A program made the position numbers and the translations under genes. This document shows positions 17,996 to 25,684 of a stretch of DNA of 64,000 nt, piece after piece (the stretch's first letter is position 1; every line of letters starts with the position of its first letter). The stretch comes from Leisingera sp. ANG-M1. Lineage in GTDB: Bacteria; Pseudomonadota; Alphaproteobacteria; Rhodobacterales; Rhodobacteraceae. The notes beneath the pieces are model-generated. The model did not search any database. It worked only from the letters and a program-made list of their open reading frames with translations, and had not been told where the DNA came from. The stretch is from NCBI RefSeq assembly GCF_000813745.1, contig NZ_JWLC01000029.1, positions 1 through 64,000 on the forward strand, read 5' to 3'.

Positions 17996-19089
17996 CAGCC
18001 CTCTCCCTCCAGAAACGCCGCAATCGCATCGCGCGCGGCCTTGATTTCATGGGCATGGCCGATGGTGATGCGGACACAATCCTTGTAAGCGGGCGAGGCG
18101 AAGCGGCGCAGCGCAATCCCCTTCTGCCGCAAGGTCTTGTCGCAGGCCTCGGCAGAGCGCGCCGGGTCCGGGAAATGCACCAGAATGAAATTGGCCTGGC
18201 TCGGAATCACCGAAAGGCCCAGCCCCTGCAGCTCCGCCGTCAGCCAGTTGCGCCCCTTGCGGTTGGCCTCATAGACAAACCGTGTGTGCGCCCGATCCTC
18301 CATCGCCGCCACCGCAGCGGCCGCCGACGGATTGGCCACCGGAAACGTCAGCGAGATCCGCCGCACCGTGTCAATCACATCATCCGGCCCGTAAAGCCAC
18401 CCGACCCGCGCACCGGCCAGCCCGAAGATCTTCGAGAACGTGCGGCACATGACAACATTGCCCGCCTCCTCGACCAGCTTGTGCGCGGGCTCGTAATCCG
18501 CGGCATCGGCGTATTCCTCATAAGCCGCATCAATCACCAACAGCGCGTTCTCCGGCATCGCGGCATGCAGCCGCCGCACCTCCACGCCGCTCAGATAGGT
18601 GCCCGCCGGGTTCTCCGGATTGGCCAAGTAGACAATCCGCGTGCGCTCAGTGAGCGCCGCGACCATCCCCTCCACCGAGGGTTTGAAATTGTCATCCGGC
18701 ACCGAAATCACCGCGGCATCATTGGCATATGCATAGTTCGGCACCTTGAGATAGCCGTTGGCGCTGCGGATCAGTTCGGTGCCAGGCCCCAGATAGGCCC
18801 GCGCCAGCCGCGCCAGCAGATCGTCCGAGCCCTGCCCGGTGGTGATCCGCGCCGCATCCAGCCCGAAACACCCGGCAATGGCAGGCGCCAGAACAGAGTC
18901 GGGGTTTTCCAGGTAGCGCTCGAACCCGCTTACCGCCGCCCGCGCCGCCTCCCGCGCCAGCGGGCTTGGCCCGAACACGCTTTCGTTCGAGTTCAGCAGC
19001 ACAGCCGCAGGCGGCACCGCCGCGGCCGGGCCGCCGATCATATGAGGTTTGATGTGCTCAATTCCCGCTTTGGCGCGTGCGACTGCCAT
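17995..19089 (-). CDS. Class I/II PLP aminotransferase, HisC-like
   Basis: With the ATG at 19089 (GGAGGG upstream) the protein is 364 residues. HisC-type features are LLNSNESVFGPSPLA near residue 32 (family: NENPFGPSP), the cofactor segment ITTGQGSDDLLARLAR, YLANPENPAGTYL and the PLP lysine in CRTFSKIFGLAGARVGW. HisC relatives often act on other amino acids. Transcribed with a TPP decarboxylase, it probably makes the 2-oxoacid that the decarboxylase converts to an aldehyde. A role in histidine synthesis is unlikely at this site. Confidence 0.85.
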   Translation of the reverse strand: MAVARAKAGIEHIKPHMIGGPAAAVPPAAVLLNSNESVFGPSPLAREAARAAVSGFERYLENPDSVLAPAIAGCFGLDAARITTGQGSDDLLARLARAYLGPGTELIRSANGYLKVPNYAYANDAAVISVPDDNFKPSVEGMVAALTERTRIVYLANPENPAGTYLSGVEVRRLHAAMPENALLVIDAAYEEYADAADYEPAHKLVEEAGNVVMCRTFSKIFGLAGARVGWLYGPDDVIDTVRRISLTFPVANPSAAAAVAAMEDRAHTRFVYEANRKGRNWLTAELQGLGLSVIPSQANFILVHFPDPARSAEACDKTLRQKGIALRRFASPAYKDCVRITIGHAHEIKAARDAIAAFLEGEG

Positions 19090-19210
19090 GGGTCCCTCCG
19101 GTCTGACGTTTTCAAATACATCACACAAGATTTCGTTTTAGGCAATTCACTTTCAGAAAAATTATGCTAGAAGGACTCACGAATTCGAAACCGCCACCCA
19201 AAGGATTCAA

Positions 19211-20230
19211 ATGGCCGCCACAGCGCATAACAGCCTGAAAACCACCCTCGACCTCGACGCCGAGGGCTGCCACGCGGGCGATGTGATGTTGAAGTGGTCG
19301 GACAATTCGAACCCGCTGGGTTACCATCCGGTCCCCCTCCTCAGCTTCCGCAACGGGGCGGGGCCGACCGTTCTGGTTGTGGGCGGTTCCCACGGTGATG
19401 AGTTCGAAGGCCCCGCTGCAATCATGCGGCTGGCGGCGTTCTTGCGCACGGCGGCTTTCACCGGCCAGGTGATCCTGATGCCGGCGCTGAACGCGCCCGC
19501 CGTAGCCGCCTCCTCGCGCGTGTCGCCACTGGACGGCGGCAACCTGAACCGCGCCTTCACCGGCGAGCCCGCAGCCGGGCCAACCGCAATGCTGGCAGAG
19601 TTCACCGAGCAGGTGCTGCTGCCCCGCTGCGATGCGGTCATCGACCTGCACTCCGGCGGCAAGGCCTCGGTCTTTGCGCCTTGCGTGCTGACCTCGGAAA
19701 CCCCGGATATAGAGCTGGACCAAGGCAACGCCGCCCTCGCCCGCGCCTTCGGCCTGCCGCTCAACTGGATGCTGGGCGCGCACAACGACCCCCGCTCGCT
19801 GAACGCTGCTGCCGCCCGTGCCGGCATCCCGATGATCGCGGCAGAGCTTGGCGGCGGCGGCGGTGCCGACCCCGCAATCACCGCTTTGGCTGAGGCCGGG
19901 CTGCGCAACTGCCTGATCCATATGGGCATTTTTCCTGGCACTCTGGAGCCGGCAGAGGAAATGCGCCAGGTCCGCATCACCGCGCCACTGCACTCCCTTT
20001 ACGCCCCCGCCGACGGTCTGTTCGACCGCCAAACACAAGCCGGGCAGGAAGCCGAGGCAGGCCAGCCCGCAGGCACCTTGCATTTCCCGCTGGAGCCTGA
20101 GCGCCCAGCCCTGCCCCTCACCTTCTCCGCCGATGGCTTTATCCTCGCCCACGGCAACCGCGGCATTGTGCGCCGGGGCGAGCTGCTGGCGCTGGTGGCC
20201 CAGAACCTCCCCGCCCCCTCAACCCCATAG
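19211..20230 (+). CDS. Succinylglutamate desuccinylase/aspartoacylase-family deacylase (DoeB-like)
   Basis: A 339-residue M14-type zinc amidohydrolase. Visible ligands are GGSHGDEFEGPAA (His and Glu) near residue 58 and DLHSGG near 148; a glycine-rich AAELGGGGGADP segment follows near 215, where the family has its catalytic glutamate. Relatives include DoeB, which deacetylates N-alpha-acetyl-diaminobutyrate in ectoine breakdown, and AstE. It heads the plus-strand operon and is divergent from the aminotransferase. An N-acylated amino acid is the probable substrate; none of the other ectoine genes (doeA, doeC, doeD) is recognisable as such here. Confidence 0.82.
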   Translation: MAATAHNSLKTTLDLDAEGCHAGDVMLKWSDNSNPLGYHPVPLLSFRNGAGPTVLVVGGSHGDEFEGPAAIMRLAAFLRTAAFTGQVILMPALNAPAVAASSRVSPLDGGNLNRAFTGEPAAGPTAMLAEFTEQVLLPRCDAVIDLHSGGKASVFAPCVLTSETPDIELDQGNAALARAFGLPLNWMLGAHNDPRSLNAAAARAGIPMIAAELGGGGGADPAITALAEAGLRNCLIHMGIFPGTLEPAEEMRQVRITAPLHSLYAPADGLFDRQTQAGQEAEAGQPAGTLHFPLEPERPALPLTFSADGFILAHGNRGIVRRGELLALVAQNLPAPSTP

Positions 20231-20238
20231 GAGCCTCC

Positions 20239-21702
20239 ATGCGCGGCTATACCCCTTTCATCAACGGCGAAGACCTGCCTTGGGACGGCCCGTGGCTCGA
20301 CAGCACCGACCCGGCCACCGGCCAGGCCTGGAGCCGGGTTGCCCGCTGCTCCGCCGCCGAGGCAGACCAAGCCATCAAATCCGCCGACCGCGCTTTCCGC
20401 ACCGGCCCATGGGCTGAGGCGGGCGCCGCAGCGCGCGCGGACATCCTCGACCGCCTGGCAGGCGCGCTGGAAGCCCGCTGGGAAGAACTCGTCGAGCCCG
20501 AGATCCGCGACAACGGCAAGCGCATCACCGAGGTGCGCGGCCAATTCGCAGGGCTGCACAGCTGGTACCGGCATTTCGCTTCCGAGGCCCGCAAGCTGGC
20601 CCCCGAACCCCAGGCCAACAGCATTCACGGCGTCGAAAGCACTGGCCACCACCTGCCCTATGGCGTTGTGGTGGCGATCACCCCTTGGAACTCGCCGCTG
20701 ATGATTCTGGCCTGGAAACTGGCCCCGGCGCTGGCGGCAGGCAACACCGTGGTGGTGAAACCCTCGGAAATGGCCTCGGCCTCGACGCTTGAGTTCGCCC
20801 GGCTGGCGCATCAGGCCGGCCTGCCCTCTGGCGTGCTGAACGTGGTGACCGGCCTTGGCCATGAAGCCGGCGAAGCCCTGGTGCGCCACCCGCTGACCCG
20901 CAAGGTCACTTTCACTGGCTCCGATATGGGCGGCCGCAAGGTGGCCGAGGCCGCTGCCGCCGGCGTAGTTCCGGCCACGCTGGAGCTGGGCGGCAAGTCC
21001 CCGCAGGTGGTCTTTGCCGACGCTGATCTGGAAAACGCCGTCAACGGCGTGCTCTCCGGCATTTTCCTGTCCAACGGCCAGACCTGCGTTGCGGGCTCCC
21101 GCCTGCTGCTGCAGGCCCCCATTGCCGAAGCCTTCACCGCCCGGCTGCTGGAACGCGCCCGCGCCTTGCGCCTGGGCGACCCGATGGACCCGGCGACCCA
21201 GATCGCACCGCTGGCCAATGAACCGCATCTGCGCAAGGTGCGTTCGATGATCGTGCAGGCCAAGGACGACGGCGCCGAATGCCTGCTCGACGGGCTCGCC
21301 ACGGCCAACGGGAAAACCGGTTATTACGTTGGCCCCACAGTGTTTTCCGGTGTCACCCAGAACATGCAACTGTGGCGCGAGGAGGTCTTTGGCCCGGTAC
21401 TCGCCATCGCCCAATTCGATAGCGAAGAAGAGGCCATCCGCCTCGCCAACGACAGCAACTACGGCCTCGCCGCCGGGGTCTGGACCAGTGACACCGCCAG
21501 GGGCGCGCGGGCCGCCGCCGCCATCGAGGCGGGCACCGTCTACGTCAACCACTACCGCAGCGTCGACCCAAGCTCTCCGATCGGCGGCATCAAGCTGTCC
21601 GGCTACGGGCGCGAGCTGGGTCCGGACGCGGTCAAGGACTTCCTGCAGGCCAAATCCATCTGGACCGGCACCGCGCCGGTGCCGGACCCCTTCCCGGCCT
21701 GA
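20239..21702 (+). CDS. NAD(P)-dependent aldehyde dehydrogenase
   Basis: A 487-residue aldehyde dehydrogenase with PYGVVVAITPWNSPLMI near residue 140, the cofactor-loop FTGSDMGGRKVAE near 230, the general-base motif LELGGKSPQVVF near 250 and the nucleophile in SNGQTCVAGSR near 283. It starts 8 bases after the deacylase. In this locus it would oxidise the aldehyde released by the TPP decarboxylase encoded on the other strand. The aldehyde itself cannot be named. Confidence 0.92.
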   Translation: MRGYTPFINGEDLPWDGPWLDSTDPATGQAWSRVARCSAAEADQAIKSADRAFRTGPWAEAGAAARADILDRLAGALEARWEELVEPEIRDNGKRITEVRGQFAGLHSWYRHFASEARKLAPEPQANSIHGVESTGHHLPYGVVVAITPWNSPLMILAWKLAPALAAGNTVVVKPSEMASASTLEFARLAHQAGLPSGVLNVVTGLGHEAGEALVRHPLTRKVTFTGSDMGGRKVAEAAAAGVVPATLELGGKSPQVVFADADLENAVNGVLSGIFLSNGQTCVAGSRLLLQAPIAEAFTARLLERARALRLGDPMDPATQIAPLANEPHLRKVRSMIVQAKDDGAECLLDGLATANGKTGYYVGPTVFSGVTQNMQLWREEVFGPVLAIAQFDSEEEAIRLANDSNYGLAAGVWTSDTARGARAAAAIEAGTVYVNHYRSVDPSSPIGGIKLSGYGRELGPDAVKDFLQAKSIWTGTAPVPDPFPA

Positions 21703-21753
21703 CACCGAGACGCGCGAGAGAGCCAAAAAAACAAGACGAACACGGAGGATAAG

Positions 21754-23136
21754 ATGAACAAGCCCTTTGACAGAGACCCCTTTGCAGTCCCCGAAGGCAA
21801 CTTCCGCGGCCATGACCAGCAATCGGTCTGGAGCCAGGCGCATGACCCCGAGCTGACCGAGGTCGGCCCCGGCACCCCCTGCGGCGAATACCTGCGCCGG
21901 TTCTGGATGCCGGTGGCGATGACCGACCAGATCAGCGACCTCCCCTACCGCATCCGCATCCTGGGCGAGGACCTGGTGCTGTTCCGCGAAAAGAAAGAGG
22001 GCCGGCTCGGCTGCACCCATCTGCACTGCTGCCACCGCAATATGAGCCTGGAATTCGGCATCGTCGAGGAGGGCGGCATCCGCTGCTCCTACCACGGCTG
22101 GAAATACGGGCTCGACGGCACCGTGCTGGAGACACCCTGCGAACCGCCCGCAAGCCAGGTCAAGAAAAAGGCCTGCCTCGGCGCCTATCCGGTGGTGGAG
22201 TACAAGGGGCTCGCCTTCCTCTACATGGGGCCGGCCGCCGAACGCCCGCCCTTCCCGGTGATGGACACCTTTGACGACGAGGGCGACGAGCTGGTGCCCT
22301 ATCTGATCAAGTCGCCCTGCAACTGGCTGCAGGTGATGGAAAACGCCTGGGACCCGTTCCACGTGGTCTACTTGCACACCAAGGCCGCGCGGGTGCAGTT
22401 CCACGAGGCCTTTGCCCATATGCCGATGATCGAATTCCACGACAGCGCGACGGGCGATTTCTACACCAACGTGCGGCGCGACGGCGATTTCATCTGGGTG
22501 CGGGTGCATGACCACATGCTGCCGTCGTTTACCCAGAACGGCGGCCACTTCCCGATCCCCGACCGCTCGCGCTACTTCGGACGCGGCGGGCTGACCCGCT
22601 GGATCACCCCGATCGACGACACCAACACCATGGTCATCGCCTGGCGCCACTTCCGCGAGGAACGCTTTAACGACGACCCCCGCGGCATGACCAACCGGGA
22701 GGAAGTGGGCTTTGGTAAGACCGATTTCTACGGCCAGGGGCCGGACCGGCCCTATGAGATGCGCCAGCGCGATCCCGGCGACTATGACGCCTGGGTCAGC
22801 CAGGGGCCGATCAACGTGCATGCGCGCGAAAACCTGTCGTTCACCGACCGCGGCGTGGCCAAGGCGCGGCGCATGGTCAGGAACGCCATCCGCGCCCTGC
22901 AAAAGGGCGAGCGCCCGGCCCAGCCCACCGATGGATTCGACGGGGTGATCCCGACCTATGCCGGCGACACGGTGCTGCGCATCCCGCTGCAGGAGGGCCG
23001 CGACGACGGCGCGCTGCAAAAAGAGGTGAGCTTCAAGGTGGCGGAAATCCTGACCTCCGGCGACCACCTGCAGTGCGCCGAGCGGCGGGCCTTCATCGAG
23101 GGTGCGCTGAAAGAATACGAGGCCGGCTGGGCCTGA
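21754..23136 (+). CDS. Rieske non-heme iron oxygenase, alpha subunit
   Basis: A 460-residue oxygenase. The Rieske cluster ligands are Cys92-x-His94 (CCHRN) and Cys111-x2-His114 (CSYHGWKYG). The catalytic domain contains the NAWDPFHVVYLHT iron-site region near residue 200. Members hydroxylate aromatic rings or oxidatively demethylate or cleave N-methyl and O-methyl groups. No ferredoxin or reductase gene is adjacent, so electrons must come from elsewhere. Its operon position suggests it prepares the substrate before deacylation and transamination; that order is inference. Confidence 0.9.
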   Translation: MNKPFDRDPFAVPEGNFRGHDQQSVWSQAHDPELTEVGPGTPCGEYLRRFWMPVAMTDQISDLPYRIRILGEDLVLFREKKEGRLGCTHLHCCHRNMSLEFGIVEEGGIRCSYHGWKYGLDGTVLETPCEPPASQVKKKACLGAYPVVEYKGLAFLYMGPAAERPPFPVMDTFDDEGDELVPYLIKSPCNWLQVMENAWDPFHVVYLHTKAARVQFHEAFAHMPMIEFHDSATGDFYTNVRRDGDFIWVRVHDHMLPSFTQNGGHFPIPDRSRYFGRGGLTRWITPIDDTNTMVIAWRHFREERFNDDPRGMTNREEVGFGKTDFYGQGPDRPYEMRQRDPGDYDAWVSQGPINVHARENLSFTDRGVAKARRMVRNAIRALQKGERPAQPTDGFDGVIPTYAGDTVLRIPLQEGRDDGALQKEVSFKVAEILTSGDHLQCAERRAFIEGALKEYEAGWA

Positions 23137-23143
23137 GGAAAGC

Positions 23144-23199
23144 GGGGATGGGGGCTCTGCCCCCGTCCCGGGCAGGCCCGGGACTCCCCCGGAGTATTT
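23144..23199 (+). repeat. Rhodobacteraceae-type intergenic hairpin element
   Basis: GGGGGCTCTGCCCCC forms a 6-bp stem, followed by CCCGGGCAGGCCCGGG, a second palindrome, and then CCCCCGGAGTATTT. I recall this pattern as frequent between genes of Rhodobacteraceae. Here it sits inside the operon, 10 bases after the Rieske stop, and may stabilise or partly terminate the message. Confidence 0.5.
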
Positions 23200-23226
23200 G
23201 CACAAAGAAGAAGACAGGGAGAGGAC

Positions 23227-23865
23227 ATGACGCGCGTATCCCATAATCCGGGCCGGGTGGACTGGTCGGGGGAAAATCCGGGGATCTACCTGAAACGGGA
23301 TCCGGGACAGGAGCAATATGACACGCTGGCGCTGTTTTTCCGGGTCGCGCTGTCGCCTTACGGCCGCGGCCATGCGGCGCTGGTGCTGGGGGCGCCGGAT
23401 CAGGCGCAGGGCTGGCCGCAGGTGCCGAACCTGATAATGACCGACAACCAGCGCCTGATGCGCTGGATCGTCGATGGCTGGGTTGCCAAAATGCCCACTT
23501 TCATCGGCAAGCCGGGGCTGCAGGCGATGACCTGGCTGGATTGCAGCAGCGTCGAGAAACGGCCCGGTGATCTGAAGGCGCGCTACTCGGAAACCCTGCG
23601 CGGCTCCGGCGTGACGGTGGAGATGGTCTGGCGGGACATGGGGCCGCCGCTGCCGGTTGAGGTGACCAAAGAGAATTCCGCCACCAAGGCGCATGAGATG
23701 TACTCGGTCTTTCTGGAGGCCAAGGCAGCGGAGGTTCGGATCAACGGCACCGCCCTGCCCGGCCAGGTGGCGGACCGGCAGTTCTTTGGCCGCACCATGA
23801 GCACCGCTTTTCTGGCCTTCTCCGAAACCTGGGTCACACCGCAGGAGGACGCATTATGCCGCTGA
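23227..23865 (+). CDS. Conserved protein of unknown function, paralogue 1
   Basis: A 212-residue soluble protein without signal peptide. It clearly shares ancestry with the next gene: both have VDW[ST]GENPGI at the start, ALFFRVA near residue 40, a [RY]xET[LI]xGxG[VL]TVE segment in the middle and SETWV.P at the end. I do not recognise the family. The ribosome site GGGAGAGG lies just before the ATG. It overlaps the paralogue by 10 bases, so the two products may form a heteromer. The place between a Rieske oxygenase and a DUF1116 protein suggests a role in the same catabolic process. Confidence 0.78.
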   Translation: MTRVSHNPGRVDWSGENPGIYLKRDPGQEQYDTLALFFRVALSPYGRGHAALVLGAPDQAQGWPQVPNLIMTDNQRLMRWIVDGWVAKMPTFIGKPGLQAMTWLDCSSVEKRPGDLKARYSETLRGSGVTVEMVWRDMGPPLPVEVTKENSATKAHEMYSVFLEAKAAEVRINGTALPGQVADRQFFGRTMSTAFLAFSETWVTPQEDALCR

Positions 23866-24482
23866 ATGAACCCGTCACCCCCGGCATTGTCGACTGGACC
23901 GGCGAGAACCCTGGCATTCTGCTGAAAGATGAAAACGGCGATTTCAGCGCCATGGCGCTGTTCTTCCGGGTCGCCTGGTCGCCCGCGGGCCAGGGCCAGG
24001 TGCTGCTGCTTTACGGCACCCCCAGCGCTATTGAAGGCCCTGCCGAAGCCCCCAACGTGATCCTGTCGGACAATCCGGCCCTGACGGCCTTTCTGAAGGA
24101 GAATTTCATCGGCAAGCTGGCGGCCTTTGCCAATGCCCCGGCTTTTGCCACCTTGCCCGAGCTGGGCGCGCAAGCGGTGCGCAGCAGCGGCGATCCAATG
24201 GGGCACCGCTATACCGAAACCATCGCAGGCGAGGGCCTCACGGTGGAGCTGGTTTGGGAGCAACTGGAAGCCCCCCGGGCGTTGGAGCTGACACCGGATC
24301 AGGTGGGCACCGGAGAGCACACAATGTTCACCCTGCTGGTGCCCGCCCATGCAGCACAGATCATCGTCAATGGCCGCTCCTTGCCCGGCCAATTGGGCAC
24401 CAGGGTGCAGGCGGGCTATGAGACCACCACCGCCTTCCTCTATTTCTCGGAAACCTGGGTGATCCCGCCGGAGGCCGCATGA
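23856..24482 (+). CDS. Conserved protein of unknown function, paralogue 2
   Basis: A 208-residue protein, paralogous to the preceding gene product, with matching start (IVDWTGENPGILLK), ALFFRVAWSP, LTVELVWE and YFSETWVIP. It differs mainly in the central third. The overlap with both neighbours (10 and 4 bases) shows a tightly coupled operon. No catalytic motif is obvious in either copy, and the alternation of conserved strand-like segments suggests a mainly beta fold. Confidence 0.78.
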   Translation: MPLNEPVTPGIVDWTGENPGILLKDENGDFSAMALFFRVAWSPAGQGQVLLLYGTPSAIEGPAEAPNVILSDNPALTAFLKENFIGKLAAFANAPAFATLPELGAQAVRSSGDPMGHRYTETIAGEGLTVELVWEQLEAPRALELTPDQVGTGEHTMFTLLVPAHAAQIIVNGRSLPGQLGTRVQAGYETTTAFLYFSETWVIPPEAA

Positions 24483-25684
24483 GCACTTCCGCCAATCTGC
24501 ATCCCGCCGACCAGCTGGCCTTTGACAAGGCCATGGTCACCCAGCCGGTGTGGAACCGGTTCAATACCGCAGCCGAGGCGCTGGAGTTGCCCGAAAACGT
24601 GCTGCTGCACGCCGGGCCTGCCTTTGCTGCCGTTGATGACATCACCCTGCCGATCCTGAATTCCGCTTGTGTTGCAGCGGTTTACGAGGGTTTGGCGCGC
24701 GATTTCGACCAAGCGGAGGCGATGATCCGCGCGAGCGAAATCCTGCTGAAACCGGCCCAGGATCACGACGTGGTCACTCCTTTGGCCGCCGTTGTCAGCG
24801 CCTCGATGCCGCTACACACCGTCTACGACGCCTGGCGCGGGACGCAGCGGATCTTTACTCCGATCAATGGCGGCTCGCGCCCGGCGATGCGGCTGGGACT
24901 GCGGTCCGAGGCGGTGCTGGCGCATATCCGCTGGCTCAACACAAGGTTCCTGGATGTGTTGGAGAAAGGTCTCGCCGAAGGCATGGCGCTGGTGCCGCTG
25001 GCGGCCTTGGGCCTGGCCGGAGGCGACGACTGCCACGGGCGCACGCCGGTGGCCGGTGCAGCGCTGGCGGCTGAAATTACCGACCGCACTGCCGAGAGGC
25101 TGACGGATGAGGATGCGCTCGAGTTCCTGCACAGCTCGCCCTCGCTGTTCCTGAACTTGTGGATGGCCGCCACCAAGATCATGATGAAACTGGCCGAGGG
25201 CATCGAAGGCTCCAGCTTCATCACCGCCGCGGGCGGCAACGGGCGTGAGGTTGGCATCCAGGTCTCCGGCCTGCCCGGCCAGTGGTTCACCACCCCTGCC
25301 AGCCCGCCGCGCGGCAGTTTCGACGTGGACCTGCCCGGGACCCGCGCCCTGGGCGCCATCGGCGACAGCGCGGTGGTCGAGGCTTTTGGCCTTGGCGCTA
25401 TGGCAATCGAACTCAGCCCGGAGCAGAAGAAGGCCCAGGGCGCCTATCTGCCGGACAACGCCAAGGTGCGGACCTCGGGCCTCTCGGTGGGTGCGCACCC
25501 CTACTTCCGGGACCTTGAGATCCGGCTGGGCTCCACCGCTCGCGGCGCAGTGTCTGCGGGCGCCGGTCCGGTGATCTCGCTGGGCATTCTCGACCGGGAA
25601 GGCACCGCCGGGCGGCTGGGCGGCGGCATCTACGACATGCCGGTCGCACCTTTTGCCGACGCGATGGAGGCGCTGGACGCATGA
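24479..25684 (+). CDS. DUF1116 protein (YlbE/oxamate carbamoyltransferase-component family)
   Basis: A 401-residue protein with DUF1116 hallmarks: NPxxHD-like opening replaced here by INGGSRPAMRLGLRSE, the WMAATKIMMKLAEGIEGSS segment near residue 222, VGIQVSGLPGQWFTTPA near 257 and GAIGDSAVVEAFGLGAMA near 292. The E. coli relative YlbE is part of an oxamate carbamoyltransferase with FdrA and YlbF. No fdrA or ylbF partner is recognisable here; the two unknown paralogues occupy that position. It starts on the previous stop (ATGA) and ends on the amidase start. Confidence 0.75.
   Translation: MSTSANLHPADQLAFDKAMVTQPVWNRFNTAAEALELPENVLLHAGPAFAAVDDITLPILNSACVAAVYEGLARDFDQAEAMIRASEILLKPAQDHDVVTPLAAVVSASMPLHTVYDAWRGTQRIFTPINGGSRPAMRLGLRSEAVLAHIRWLNTRFLDVLEKGLAEGMALVPLAALGLAGGDDCHGRTPVAGAALAAEITDRTAERLTDEDALEFLHSSPSLFLNLWMAATKIMMKLAEGIEGSSFITAAGGNGREVGIQVSGLPGQWFTTPASPPRGSFDVDLPGTRALGAIGDSAVVEAFGLGAMAIELSPEQKKAQGAYLPDNAKVRTSGLSVGAHPYFRDLEIRLGSTARGAVSAGAGPVISLGILDREGTAGRLGGGIYDMPVAPFADAMEALDA

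Noticed and set aside
17447-19089. Coenzyme M or histidine biosynthesis
   Set aside because: The ComD/ComE-like and HisC-like proteins are remote homologues. No other gene of either pathway is nearby and the context is catabolic.
19211-20230. Ectoine degradation operon (doeB)
   Set aside because: The deacylase resembles DoeB, but DoeA, DoeC, DoeD and ectoine transporter genes are not recognisable around it, so only the family level is claimed.
19999-23694. A 1231-codon open frame on the minus strand
   Set aside because: It lies opposite the aldehyde dehydrogenase and Rieske genes, has no domain resemblance, and results from GC-rich third positions on the other strand.
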